Positions 1 through 6,446 of a DNA stretch of 29,841 bases are shown here, in pieces (position 1 is the stretch's first letter; every line of letters begins with the position of its first letter). A program made the position numbers and the translations under genes. Under the pieces are notes generated by a model. The model saw only the letters and a program-made list of their open reading frames with translations, searched no databases and was not told where the DNA came from. The stretch comes from a virus. The stretch lies in the IMG/VR virus record IMGVR_UViG_3300024306_000063, positions 1 through 29,841 of that record. One strand, 5' to 3'.

Positions 1-84
1 CCCTTTCAAACCGCCCTTGGTGGTCTAATTGGTATTATTGGTGGATATTTTGGGGCCAAAGGCTCTAAAAAAGATGACGAATAA
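1..84 (+). CDS. C-terminal fragment of a small membrane protein, 5' end outside the window
   Basis: The first 84 bases form an open frame ending in TAA with no start in the window. The visible 27 residues are a glycine-rich hydrophobic segment (GGLIGIIGGYFGAKG) followed by a charged tail KKDDE. This looks like one transmembrane helix with a short hydrophilic C-terminus. It lies just upstream of another membrane protein and the endolysin, so a holin-like role is possible, but that is inference from position. The family cannot be named from this fragment. Confidence 0.6.
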   Translation, partial: PFQTALGGLIGIIGGYFGAKGSKKDDE

Positions 85-89
85 ATTGG

Positions 90-101
90 TATAATGCTGT
101 T
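90..101 (+). promoter_or_regulatory. Leaderless promoter -10 (TATAAT, N6, ATG)
   Basis: TATAAT at 90-95 is followed by exactly six bases and the ATG at 102, so transcription should start at the start codon. No convincing -35 is seen. The same geometry recurs at many other gene starts here. Confidence 0.6.
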
Positions 102-317
102 ATGAAAATTCGTCATACCGCTTTATCGTGTATACTTGTATTAAGTCTTGCTGGCTGCGGGTATCAAGGTGGATATCGCTATCCTTGTCAAGACCCAGCA
201 AATTGGGAAGCAAAGGAATGCAATCCTCCAATATGCGAACCGTCTGGATCTTGTTCAAGAGATCTAGTAGGTAAGACAGTATGGGAAGAATATCAGAACG
301 GAAAAAACAATGGCTAA
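102..317 (+). CDS. Small predicted lipoprotein in the lysis region
   Basis: The 71-residue product starts with a basic residue pair and a hydrophobic stretch, then a lipobox LAGC around residues 16-19, the signature for lipidation and signal peptidase II cleavage. The mature part is short and rich in Cys and Pro (motifs CNPPICEPSG), with no recognisable domain. It should be anchored on the outer face of the cell membrane. The start is fixed by a TATAAT box six bases upstream rather than by a Shine-Dalgarno site. It overlaps the next membrane protein by eight bases. A role in lysis or superinfection exclusion is possible, but only position suggests it. Confidence 0.7.
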   Translation: MKIRHTALSCILVLSLAGCGYQGGYRYPCQDPANWEAKECNPPICEPSGSCSRDLVGKTVWEEYQNGKNNG

Positions 318-753
318 ACAAAGATTAACACCTGCAGAACTAGATGCTAGATTAAAGTTTATATTAGGCTGCACATTAGGTGGAATTTTATTATTTACAG
401 CGCTAGGAATTTTATATGGTTTGTTGTTTGTTACACAACCAGTTGGAGCACAATCAGAAAATGATAAGATGTTCTTCAACGTTCTTGGATCTGTAGCAAC
501 ATTTATTACAGGAACATTAGCAGGTTTATTAATTGGACAGTCTGGTGCCAAAGATGTAATGGCAGCACAACTATCTAATAAAGAGATGGATGCTAAGAAT
601 ACACAAGCAGACAAGAAACTTGAATCAGAACTAGCAATCAATGAATTAAAGGCTGATGTAGAGGCAGATGCAGTTAGAGCACGATTGGAAGCAAAACCAG
701 ACGGTGCAATGCCAGCAGAGCAGCCTGTTGATACAGATTGGGATAAGGATTAA
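310..753 (+). CDS. Two-helix membrane protein with a charged tail, candidate holin
   Basis: The 147-residue product has two hydrophobic segments, about residues 17-42 (CTLGGILLFTALGILYGLLF) and 55-77 (VLGSVATFITGTLAGLLIG). A highly charged, probably helical tail of Glu, Lys and Asp follows to the end. Two helices followed by a charged cytoplasmic tail, directly upstream of an endolysin with a two-base gap, is the usual layout of a phage holin. No family signature is recognised, so the holin call rests on topology and context. It could also be a structural membrane component. Confidence 0.6.
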   Translation: MAKQRLTPAELDARLKFILGCTLGGILLFTALGILYGLLFVTQPVGAQSENDKMFFNVLGSVATFITGTLAGLLIGQSGAKDVMAAQLSNKEMDAKNTQADKKLESELAINELKADVEADAVRARLEAKPDGAMPAEQPVDTDWDKD

Positions 754-755
754 TT

Positions 756-1400
756 ATGGCACAAGATGATTTTCCAGTACCAGCAGAGACAGCAAAGGCT
801 CCAGCAGGAACAGCAGCACGTTTAATTCAAGTTGCTAAATCTCAAGTAGGATATATTGAAGGCCCTAAAGACAATGAAACAAAGTATGGAGCATATACTA
901 AGGCTAACTTTCAGCCTTGGTGTGGTTCTTTTGTAAACTGGTGTGCAAATGAAGCAGGAGTAAAGGTTCCAAATACTGTTTATACTCCAGGTGGGGCAGC
1001 AGCATTTAAGAAGGCTAACTCGTGGATTGATGGAGATCTTGCAGATCCAGAGCCAGGAGATATCGCCTATTTTGATTTCCCCTCAGATGGCGTCGATAGA
1101 ATTTCTCACGTTGGAATTGTTATTGAAGATAACGAAGACGGAACTGTTTGGTGCATTGAAGGTAATACAACTGGAGATGGTAAAAAGGGAAGTCAAAGAA
1201 ATGGTGGAGAAGCCTGCAAGAAACTTCGTGCTTATAAGAAAAACAAAGCAGGAGTACAGGTTTCAATTGTAGGATTTGGTAGACCTAAGTTTAAGGCATC
1301 TACTGCAAAACCAACAGAGCCAGCGAAGGCTGCAGCGCCTACAACAAAGTCTGCTAAGAAACCTAAAACTTGCCCAGCATGTAAACAAGAAATTTTATAG
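756..1400 (+). CDS. Endolysin with CHAP amidohydrolase/peptidase domain
   Basis: This 214-residue protein carries a CHAP domain at about residues 22-178. The catalytic Cys is in QPWCGSFVNWC (Cys56), the His in RISHVGIV (His118), and the acidic/polar partner is in IEGNTT (Glu135/Asn137). CHAP enzymes cleave amide bonds in peptidoglycan. The C-terminal quarter is an Ala/Pro/Lys-rich linker ending in a CPACKQEIL tail, a possible half zinc knuckle or wall-binding end. The reading frame starts two bases after the putative holin gene, completing a lysis cassette. The catalytic call is strong; the bond cut (amidase or endopeptidase) cannot be told from sequence. Confidence 0.88.
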   Translation: MAQDDFPVPAETAKAPAGTAARLIQVAKSQVGYIEGPKDNETKYGAYTKANFQPWCGSFVNWCANEAGVKVPNTVYTPGGAAAFKKANSWIDGDLADPEPGDIAYFDFPSDGVDRISHVGIVIEDNEDGTVWCIEGNTTGDGKKGSQRNGGEACKKLRAYKKNKAGVQVSIVGFGRPKFKASTAKPTEPAKAAAPTTKSAKKPKTCPACKQEIL

Positions 1401-1411
1401 ATAGGATATTT

Positions 1412-2008
1412 ATGGAAGTTCATAAACTAGAAGATCAAATAGTTTATTTTACACAAGCAATTGAAAACCCTCAAGCATTATTAGATGCATTAGATGTTGC
1501 TCAAAATGATGAATCTGTTCACGATGTAATTACTCCATGGGTAGATTGGGTTTCTGGAGACGGAGATCATATCTATGGCAAAAGACGATTTGTTAAAGGT
1601 AGTAGCAATCCATTAAGGCCAGGGAATAGCGAATATATTATTGAAACTATTTCTGATGCCATGAAGAAAACTGCTACAGAGTATGCAAAGATTTTAAACA
1701 TTTCAGATGCTCATGTAGATTTTGGCAAAGATTTTGTGATTAATGAATATGCTACCCATGAAGACATGGGCCCACACGTAGACTGGAATGAACAAAATCC
1801 AGATTTAGAATATTCTTTTGTTGTTTATTTAAATGATAATTACGTTGGTGGAGAAATATATTGGGAAAATCAAGGGGTTCAAATTAAACCAGAAGCAGGC
1901 AGCATTGTATTATTCCCATCTAAAGTGCCATATTTTCACGGTGTCACCTCAGTAACAGAAGGAAATAAAATCTTTATACCACATTATTGGAAAAATCTTG
2001 CCAGATAG
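1412..2008 (+). CDS. 2OG-Fe(II) oxygenase, prolyl-4-hydroxylase-like (oxygenase 1)
   Basis: The 198-residue protein has the double-stranded beta-helix signature of Fe(II)/2-oxoglutarate oxygenases. There is an HxD metal motif in MGPHVDW, the strand YLNDNYVGGEIYW, the turn PEAGSIVLFPS, a distal His in PYFHGV, and a basic residue in NKIFIPHYW for 2-oxoglutarate. These enzymes hydroxylate proteins, small molecules or bases; the substrate here is unknown. The N-terminus (IVYFTQAIENP...ALLDAL...PWVDW) resembles the fifth oxygenase at 23257, so the two are probably paralogues. It follows the endolysin by eleven bases with an AGATAGGA ribosome site. Confidence 0.88.
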   Translation: MEVHKLEDQIVYFTQAIENPQALLDALDVAQNDESVHDVITPWVDWVSGDGDHIYGKRRFVKGSSNPLRPGNSEYIIETISDAMKKTATEYAKILNISDAHVDFGKDFVINEYATHEDMGPHVDWNEQNPDLEYSFVVYLNDNYVGGEIYWENQGVQIKPEAGSIVLFPSKVPYFHGVTSVTEGNKIFIPHYWKNLAR

Positions 2009-2010
2009 AA

Positions 2011-2039
2011 TTGACAGATTTTTCGTTGAATGCTATACT
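2011..2039 (+). promoter_or_regulatory. Consensus promoter TTGACA-N17-TGCTATACT
   Basis: TTGACA at 2011-2016, a 17-base spacer and TATACT at 2034-2039 with an extended -10 TGC make a near-perfect housekeeping-sigma promoter for the Ntn hydrolase gene. The leader is about 20 bases and contains AGAGAGGTG as ribosome site. Confidence 0.8.
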
Positions 2040-2065
2040 AATTAATAAAGATAGAGAGGTGTGCA

Positions 2066-2596
2066 ATGACCTGTATTGCTGTTGTTCGTGATAGTTCAAC
2101 AAGTAAAATCTGGATGGCTGGAGATCGTGGTGCCTCTGACGATGGCACGATCTTAGCACTTGATGCACCCAAAGTCTGGAAGATTGGTCCATATCTAATT
2201 GGATATGCAGGAGCCATGGACGGAGAAAGAATCCGTTATAACTTTAAACCAACTGCACCTACTATTAAAGATACAGATAAGTTTATGCAAACTAAATTTG
2301 TCAAAGAACTAAGAGATTTTTATAATGAGTTCTGGGTAGACACATCTAAAGATGGAGACCTTGGCTTGATCATCGCTGTTCGTGGAGAAATCTATGAGCA
2401 TAGTTCTGCTGATATGTCTTTATCTAAATATACACTACCGTATCTTGCAATGGGGTCAGGAGCAGAGTATGCCTATGGCGCTTTGTATGCAACTGATAAA
2501 CAAAAAAATGCAAGAAATCGTGTGCATTCTGCTGTAAGTGCAGCAATTAAATTTAGCCCGTCCTGTATGGGGCCAATTGACATTGTAAGTATTTAA
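2066..2596 (+). CDS. HslV/20S proteasome beta-subunit-like Ntn hydrolase
   Basis: The 176-residue protein opens MTCIAVV. Removal of Met1 would expose a threonine nucleophile, as in proteasome beta subunits and HslV. Counting that Thr as 1, an Asp in AGDRGA (19) and a Lys in APKVWKIG (35) fall close to the canonical Asp17 and Lys33. The C-terminal part has the fold signature LAMGSGAEYAYGAL and SPSCMGPIDIVSI. The enzyme would be a self-assembled cytoplasmic peptidase. No ATPase partner (HslU-like) lies in the window, so it may use a host unfoldase, act on peptides, or do something else. The gene has its own strong promoter and ribosome site. Confidence 0.75.
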   Translation: MTCIAVVRDSSTSKIWMAGDRGASDDGTILALDAPKVWKIGPYLIGYAGAMDGERIRYNFKPTAPTIKDTDKFMQTKFVKELRDFYNEFWVDTSKDGDLGLIIAVRGEIYEHSSADMSLSKYTLPYLAMGSGAEYAYGALYATDKQKNARNRVHSAVSAAIKFSPSCMGPIDIVSI

Positions 2597-2611
2597 GGGT
2601 ATACTAAAGAT
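2577..2611 (+). promoter_or_regulatory. Leaderless promoter TTGACA-N17-TATACT-N6-ATG
   Basis: TTGACA at 2577-2582 lies inside the last codons of the Ntn hydrolase gene. TATACT is at 2600-2605 after a 17-base spacer, and the ATG of the next gene is six bases later. Both boxes match consensus, so this is one of the best examples of the leaderless class. Confidence 0.8.
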
Positions 2612-2815
2612 ATGAATCATATGGGTATGGAAGACTTGTCTCCAGAGGAGCAAGAGTTTGGTATTTGGTTGCAAAACGGTATCGAAAGAGGCTGGATCAG
2701 CGATCCTTATTGTCACACACATGACGGTGGCTATGAGTATATGAGTGAAGAAGAAATAGAAGAATGGGAAGCAGGAGGCGACCCATGCGAACACGTTGTA
2801 AGAATATTCATCTAA
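2612..2815 (+). CDS. Small acidic phage protein of unknown function
   Basis: The 67-residue product is strongly acidic. It has a possible metal site made of DPYCHTHDGG and DPCEHVV (Cys/His clusters flanking an EEEIEEWE helix). I do not recognise a named family. The start is set by a consensus promoter whose -10 lies six bases upstream, so it is probably translated from a leaderless transcript. It ends 14 bases before the subtilase start codon. Confidence 0.65.
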   Translation: MNHMGMEDLSPEEQEFGIWLQNGIERGWISDPYCHTHDGGYEYMSEEEIEEWEAGGDPCEHVVRIFI

Positions 2816-2829
2816 CAAAAAGGAAAAAA

Positions 2830-3669
2830 ATGAAAAAACTACTAATAACACTACTATCAATTACAACTATTTTTGCACCACTTCAGGTTGCACAAGCAGC
2901 AGATGAGCCAGTCATTGCTATTATTGACACAGCAATTGATTCAAAGAAGGTTACTTCTGTAATCTATGAAGCATGCTTTACGCAGAATAGATCTTGTCCA
3001 AATAAAACAAATTTTATGGAAGGTTCAGGATCAGCAAATTCAAATCTTTGGCCAACCTCTATGCTTAATGCAACATATCATGGACATCATATGGTAAGTG
3101 CAGCATTACAAACTAATCCAAATATGAAGGTTGTTTTTGTACGAATTGCAAATATTACTGATGCTGGTAATTCAACTAACACTCCACAGGCTCTATCTCA
3201 GGCTATTGATTGGGTGTCAAAAAATGCTTCACGATTTAGTGTAGACGCAGTTTCTATTAGTCAGTCAAGTATTTCTGCTAATAATCTAAAGTCATGTACA
3301 ACAGATTCTGTTGTAATTAATGGAATTACATCACTAAATAATCAAAACATTCCATCATTTATTGCAACTGGAAATGATGGTAAGAAGGATCTAGTTGGAT
3401 TTCCGTCTTGTGTTAATGGGGCTATTGGTGTAGGAGCAGCAACACCTAGTGGAATTATTGCGCCACTAACAAATAGCGGTCCAGGGCTAGACGTATTGTC
3501 AGTTGCAAGTATGGATATTGTTCGATACAACGGTACAACAGCCACAATTACTGGCACTTCTTTATCAACTGTTGTTGCAGCGTCTTTATATGTTAAAAAC
3601 AAAACAACAAATGTACTAGATTTTATTTCTCAATTTAGTAAAATATTAACATATCCTTTTATTAGATAA
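2830..3669 (+). CDS. Secreted subtilisin-like serine protease (S8 family)
   Basis: Starting at the ATG after AAAAAGGAAA, the protein has 279 residues. A classic signal peptide ends in VAQA (about residue 23). The subtilase triad is in order: Asp33 in AIIDTAID, His84 in YHGHHMVS, and Ser244 in GTSLST, with the oxyanion Asn182 in ATGNDGK. It lacks an obvious pro-domain and has no membrane anchor or wall-sorting signal. It should be exported by the host Sec system and act on surface or extracellular proteins. The target is unknown; host surface remodelling or release at lysis are possibilities. An upstream in-frame ATG at 2764 would destroy the signal peptide, so it is rejected. Confidence 0.85.
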   Translation: MKKLLITLLSITTIFAPLQVAQAADEPVIAIIDTAIDSKKVTSVIYEACFTQNRSCPNKTNFMEGSGSANSNLWPTSMLNATYHGHHMVSAALQTNPNMKVVFVRIANITDAGNSTNTPQALSQAIDWVSKNASRFSVDAVSISQSSISANNLKSCTTDSVVINGITSLNNQNIPSFIATGNDGKKDLVGFPSCVNGAIGVGAATPSGIIAPLTNSGPGLDVLSVASMDIVRYNGTTATITGTSLSTVVAASLYVKNKTTNVLDFISQFSKILTYPFIR

Positions 3670-3709
3670 TTAACTGTCCTAGGCATGACTAAAAACTGCC
3701 TTTCAATGC

Positions 3710-3732
3710 TATAATATATTATGGAGGTAATT
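3710..3732 (+). promoter_or_regulatory. TGCTATAAT promoter with an ATG-containing leader and SD
   Basis: An extended -10 TGCTATAAT ends at 3715. Five bases later comes ATGGAGGTAATT and then a second in-frame ATG at 3733. GGAGG at 3723-3727 is well placed for the second ATG, so 3733 is the likelier start, although a leaderless start at 3721 would add four residues. Confidence 0.5.
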
Positions 3733-3951
3733 ATGGAATCAACAAAAAGAACACTGCTCAAAACCCTTAGTTGGGAAACGTTTCACCTTGTAGGCGTGGC
3801 TGGTATTATTTCTCTTGTAACATGGAAGATTACTGGTGAGGTAGATTATGAATACGCAAGCCTTGGTGCATTAGGTTATATTGCCTGGGAAGCACTTGGA
3901 TATTTTATACACGAAAGAGTTTGGGCTAAGTTTGGAAAAGGAGTTAAGTAA
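3733..3951 (+). CDS. DUF2061-family small membrane protein
   Basis: The 72-residue product shows the DUF2061 pattern: basic N-terminus then LLKTLSWETFHLVG, a first hydrophobic helix (VAGIISLVTWKITG), a second (ASLGALGYIAWEALGYF), and the closing HERVWAKFGKG. The family comprises predicted two-helix inner-membrane proteins of unknown function. It overlaps the next small gene by one base (TAATG), starting a chain of coupled genes. Recognition is from the KxLSW and HERVW motifs and is fairly secure; the role in a phage is unknown. Confidence 0.78.
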   Translation: MESTKRTLLKTLSWETFHLVGVAGIISLVTWKITGEVDYEYASLGALGYIAWEALGYFIHERVWAKFGKGVK

Positions 3952-4061
3952 TGCGTATTAAGATCATTAGATTTGTCGTTAAGTTGCTTGGTTATGAATG
4001 GTCTGGCGATAATGTCAATCTTCCAGTATGGCAGGTTAAGGCTAAAAAGAAGAAGAAATAA
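3951..4061 (+). CDS. 36-residue basic protein, unknown
   Basis: This small frame is joined to both neighbours by TAATG overlaps, which strongly supports it being real. The product begins MRIKIIRFVVKLLGYEW, probably an amphipathic helix, and ends in a run of six lysines within VKAKKKKK. A membrane-surface or nucleic-acid contact is possible, but no function can be assigned. Confidence 0.65.
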   Translation: MRIKIIRFVVKLLGYEWSGDNVNLPVWQVKAKKKKK

Positions 4062-4246
4062 TGCCAACATACGAGTACGACTGTATGGCATGTGCCAAAC
4101 GATATAACAAAGTAAGATCTATGTCAGAAAATGATCCAGGGTATGAATGTGATGCTTGCAATAAGCCATTAGTTCGTGTATACTCTAATGTAGGAGTCAC
4201 ATTCAATGGCTCTGGATTTTATCAAACAGACAATAAGAAGGTATAA
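4061..4246 (+). CDS. FmdB-type zinc-ribbon protein
   Basis: The 61-residue product matches the FmdB/CxxC zinc-ribbon family: MPTYEYDCMAC at the start, a second pair YECDACNKP, and the tail FNGSGFYQTD that is typical of the family. The four cysteines should bind one zinc. FmdB proteins were first named as putative regulators; their true role is poorly known. It is coupled to the upstream gene by TAATG and followed at once by another zinc protein. Confidence 0.8.
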   Translation: MPTYEYDCMACAKRYNKVRSMSENDPGYECDACNKPLVRVYSNVGVTFNGSGFYQTDNKKV

Positions 4247-4247
4247 T

Positions 4248-4487
4248 ATGTTTAGTATGCTAGAAGAAAAAGAAAATACACAGGTATGGCTGCTTGATGC
4301 AACAGATCGTTGTGATCGTTGCGGAGCACAGGCATACGTAAAGGTTATTGGCAATACTGGAGAACTATTATTTTGTGCACATCACTATAATGCTGCTATG
4401 GATAATGCTATTGGGTATGATGCTATGATGAAATTTATGATAGAGATAGTTGACGAAAGAGATCGTCTTAAAGAAAGTAAAAATTAA
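4248..4487 (+). CDS. DUF7455-like zinc protein
   Basis: The 79-residue product contains ATDRCDRCGAQAYVKV and ELLFCAHHYNAAM, the CxxC plus CxHH arrangement of the small DUF7455 family found next to sigma-factor genes in actinobacteria. It should bind zinc. It is one of the better pointers to an actinobacterial host. AGAAGG at 4236-4241 is its ribosome site. The TATAAT that abuts the ATG is too close to be its promoter. It ends on the start codon of the nuclease gene. Confidence 0.75.
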   Translation: MFSMLEEKENTQVWLLDATDRCDRCGAQAYVKVIGNTGELLFCAHHYNAAMDNAIGYDAMMKFMIEIVDERDRLKESKN

Positions 4488-4903
4488 TGTATGAATATTA
4501 TGTAAGAAAAGTAGAGGGCGTAGTAGATGGAGACACTATTGACGTTCTTATTGATTTAGGGTTTGATATCCTCTTCGCATCTCGTGTAAGATTGGCTGGT
4601 ATTGATACCCCTGAATCACGCACAAAGGATCTTAATGAGAAGGCCCTTGGTTTAGAGGCTAAAGAATATCTCAAGAAGCAACTTAAGGATGCAAAGTCTG
4701 TTGTTATTAAAACTGAGAAAATGGATTCATCTGAAAAATATGGTCGCATTCTTGGTTGGATTTACGTCGATAATAATACAGTATCTTTAAATGATCAAAT
4801 GATTGAAGATGGATATGCATGGGGATATCTTGGGGATACCAAGGTAAAAGATTTTAATGCATTGGCTAAACAAAGAGAAATTGCTAAAAAGAAAGCAAAG
4901 TAA
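4487..4903 (+). CDS. Thermonuclease (SNase-like) family nuclease
   Basis: The 138-residue protein has the full staphylococcal-nuclease active site: VDGDT (13-17), RLAGIDTPES with Arg35 and Glu43, and KYGRILG with Arg87. These numbers coincide with those of the staphylococcal enzyme. Calcium-dependent cleavage of DNA or RNA is expected. No signal peptide is present, so it should act in the cytoplasm, for instance in breakdown of host DNA. The gene starts at the A of the preceding TAA and is followed without a gap by the next gene. Confidence 0.88.
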   Translation: MYEYYVRKVEGVVDGDTIDVLIDLGFDILFASRVRLAGIDTPESRTKDLNEKALGLEAKEYLKKQLKDAKSVVIKTEKMDSSEKYGRILGWIYVDNNTVSLNDQMIEDGYAWGYLGDTKVKDFNALAKQREIAKKKAK

Positions 4904-5128
4904 ATGGATGCAAGAACCAGTTCACTTATTGAACATTTAATTTTGCAAGGCGGTATTGAAATATCAGATATTGATTTAAGTACTGGCGAAACATATTATA
5001 AAGTAAACGATAAGTTACAGGAAATTGCTCCAACAATGTATAAAGAGTTGGAAGATCAATTTAGTCATCACCTTTTTGTCTTGGGTCAAATCGGCCCTAA
5101 AGCGATGACTTGGAGAATAAGAGGATAA
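4904..5128 (+). CDS. Small acidic protein, first of a tandem related pair
   Basis: The 74-residue product contains LIEHLILQGGIEI, DLSTGETYYKVNDKLQEI and APTMYKELEDQF. The next gene shows the same order of motifs (LISSGALEV, DESGEILYNFTEKLGDL, YPELQSAVNSLF), so the two are probably paralogues. The family is unnamed to me; its short repeats of 'G, acidic turn, hydrophobic strand' suggest a compact alpha/beta domain. It abuts the nuclease stop codon. Confidence 0.65.
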   Translation: MDARTSSLIEHLILQGGIEISDIDLSTGETYYKVNDKLQEIAPTMYKELEDQFSHHLFVLGQIGPKAMTWRIRG

Positions 5129-5129
5129 T

Positions 5130-5438
5130 ATGGAGATAGACGATTTAATATCAAGCGGTGCACTAGAAGTAGTTGGCGTAGACGAATCTGGAGAAATTTT
5201 ATATAATTTTACAGAGAAACTTGGGGATCTTTACCCAGAGTTGCAGTCAGCAGTAAACAGTTTGTTCTCAATGCAGATGATGCAGTTGTGGGAACTTAAT
5301 ATGGTTTCTATGGATGTCACTGAAGAAAATCCAATCGTTACGTTAACTGACAAGGCTTTTGACGAGGAACTTATTAAGTCTCTTGACGAAGATCTTTTAC
5401 ATACCCTAAATGAGGCTAAGAGAACTCTTTTAAGATAG
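5130..5438 (+). CDS. Acidic protein, second of the tandem related pair
   Basis: The 102-residue product shares its first 50 residues' pattern with the preceding gene (IDDLISSGALEV, SGEILYNFTEKL, PELQSAVNSLF) and adds an acidic helical C-terminus (DEELIKSLDEDLLHTLNEAK). It starts two bases after the preceding TAA and uses GAGGATAAT as ribosome site. Small proteins like this are common in actinophage early regions, but no function is known to me. Confidence 0.65.
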   Translation: MEIDDLISSGALEVVGVDESGEILYNFTEKLGDLYPELQSAVNSLFSMQMMQLWELNMVSMDVTEENPIVTLTDKAFDEELIKSLDEDLLHTLNEAKRTLLR

Positions 5439-5441
5439 TAG

Positions 5442-5463
5442 TATAATTAATCATGGTGATGCT
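5442..5463 (+). promoter_or_regulatory. TATAAT promoter with a four-codon leader ORF
   Basis: TATAAT at 5442-5447 is followed after five bases by ATG at 5453. That reading frame is only MVML and ends in TGA at 5465-5467, overlapping the ATGA of the next gene. GGTGAT inside it can serve as ribosome site. It may be a true leader peptide or simply part of the ribosome site. Confidence 0.4.
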
Positions 5464-5889
5464 ATGAAATATTTAATAGGTTATCTGTCTGCACTTTTGT
5501 TATTTTATGGAATAACAAAACTACAAGAAACCTTTAATATTTTTGGTCAATTTAGGACAAGGCAGTTTAAGCCTAGCCAAAGCCATAAGCATCAAATAAA
5601 TCACGTGCTTAATCTCCATGATAAACTTACAAAGCCAGAAAAACAAACTCAGTCCAAGATACACAGTTCTAAGACAAATATCAGGGTCATAGTTATGGAA
5701 GATCAAGCCTACTGGATCAAGGATAATATTTTTTATACCGCAGACGTTATGGGCGATGGTGTTGACAAAGATACTACCAGAAGAGTTGACACAATGGTCA
5801 TGAATAAGGTACAATTGGATAAGATGATGTTTATTATAGATAGATTACGAGAAGGGAATTCTAATGATAGTGGGAGTACAAGGAACTAG
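5464..5889 (+). CDS. Membrane-anchored protein, unknown
   Basis: The 141-residue product begins with one hydrophobic helix (YLIGYLSALLLFYGITKL). A basic linker follows, and then a soluble part with IRVIVMEDQAYWIKDNIFYTADV that looks like a small beta-rich domain. The tail is hydrophilic. The last 26 bases overlap the next gene in another frame. No family is recognised; topology suggests a single-pass membrane protein with the soluble part in the cytoplasm. Confidence 0.6.
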   Translation: MKYLIGYLSALLLFYGITKLQETFNIFGQFRTRQFKPSQSHKHQINHVLNLHDKLTKPEKQTQSKIHSSKTNIRVIVMEDQAYWIKDNIFYTADVMGDGVDKDTTRRVDTMVMNKVQLDKMMFIIDRLREGNSNDSGSTRN

Positions 5890-6214
5890 TGGTTTTAATG
5901 ACTACAAGGTTTTTCTCCGTGCTATGGGTGTTGCTCTTTCCACAATGCCAGACAGTGATGAGTATTTCTACATCTACACTGCTGGCCCAGCAAATATAAA
6001 CTCTATGGTTATGGAGTTTGTAAACGTTTCTGAAAAGGGAATGAAGTCACGTGGTAAGAAGATTAAGATGTATAAGGTTGCTCCAGAGTGGATTTCTGAA
6101 AACATTTCTGATTTCAACTATTTTACTTACTTATCAAATCCAGGTGAAAGATACTCTAAGTTAGTATCAGAGGCAAAATTAAATAATATTGAAGTTGGAA
6201 CATTTAGTTACTAG
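5864..6214 (+). CDS. Conserved-looking phage protein, possible SLOG/Rossmann-like fold
   Basis: The 116-residue product opens MIVGVQGTSGFNDY, a hydrophobic strand ending in a glycine-rich turn. A helix (FLRAMGVALSTM), a second strand (YFYIYTAGPANIN) and alternating elements follow. This order is like a small SLOG or Rossmann-type nucleotide-binding domain (YspA-like), but the match is by pattern only. AGAAGGGAA just before the ATG is a good ribosome site even though it lies within the upstream gene. Function unknown. Confidence 0.62.
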   Translation: MIVGVQGTSGFNDYKVFLRAMGVALSTMPDSDEYFYIYTAGPANINSMVMEFVNVSEKGMKSRGKKIKMYKVAPEWISENISDFNYFTYLSNPGERYSKLVSEAKLNNIEVGTFSY

Positions 6215-6221
6215 GAGAAAA

Positions 6222-6446
6222 ATGATAGTCAAAACACTAGAAGAGATGGAAAGTATCGTTGCAAAAAATAGAAGTCTGGTTTGGGATGGGTGGACAGTTG
6301 TCAATCGATATAAATCAGACAAGGCTAAGACTTCTAAGTATGGCATTTACTTTAAAGGTAATTGGTATATGACAAAAAGGTTTGAGCCTAACAGAGATGG
6401 CTGGCATATTCCAGAGGGGCTCGTATCGGGATATGCACAAACTTAA
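6222..6446 (+). CDS. Small basic protein, unknown
   Basis: Starting at the ATG behind TAGGAGAAAA, the product has 74 residues with an N-terminal helix (VKTLEEMESIVAKN) and a beta-rich part full of aromatic residues (WDGWTVVNRY, YGIYFKGNWYMTKRF). This resembles small phage DNA- or RNA-binding folds, but I cannot name it. The ATG at 6189 would overlap the upstream gene and lacks a ribosome site. Its last 14 bases overlap the WhiB gene. Confidence 0.6.
   Translation: MIVKTLEEMESIVAKNRSLVWDGWTVVNRYKSDKAKTSKYGIYFKGNWYMTKRFEPNRDGWHIPEGLVSGYAQT

Noticed and set aside
264-641. 125-codon minus-strand frame
   Set aside because: It is the shadow of the membrane protein gene at 310-753; the plus strand has correct operon spacing and membrane segments.
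2764-2829. Upstream start for the subtilase gene
   Set aside because: It would place 22 charged residues before the signal peptide and overlaps the previous gene; AAAAAGGAAA points to 2830.
4242-4247. TATAAT directly before the ATG at 4248
   Set aside because: No room for a transcription start between box and ATG; AGAAGG upstream already serves as ribosome site and the gene is in an operon.
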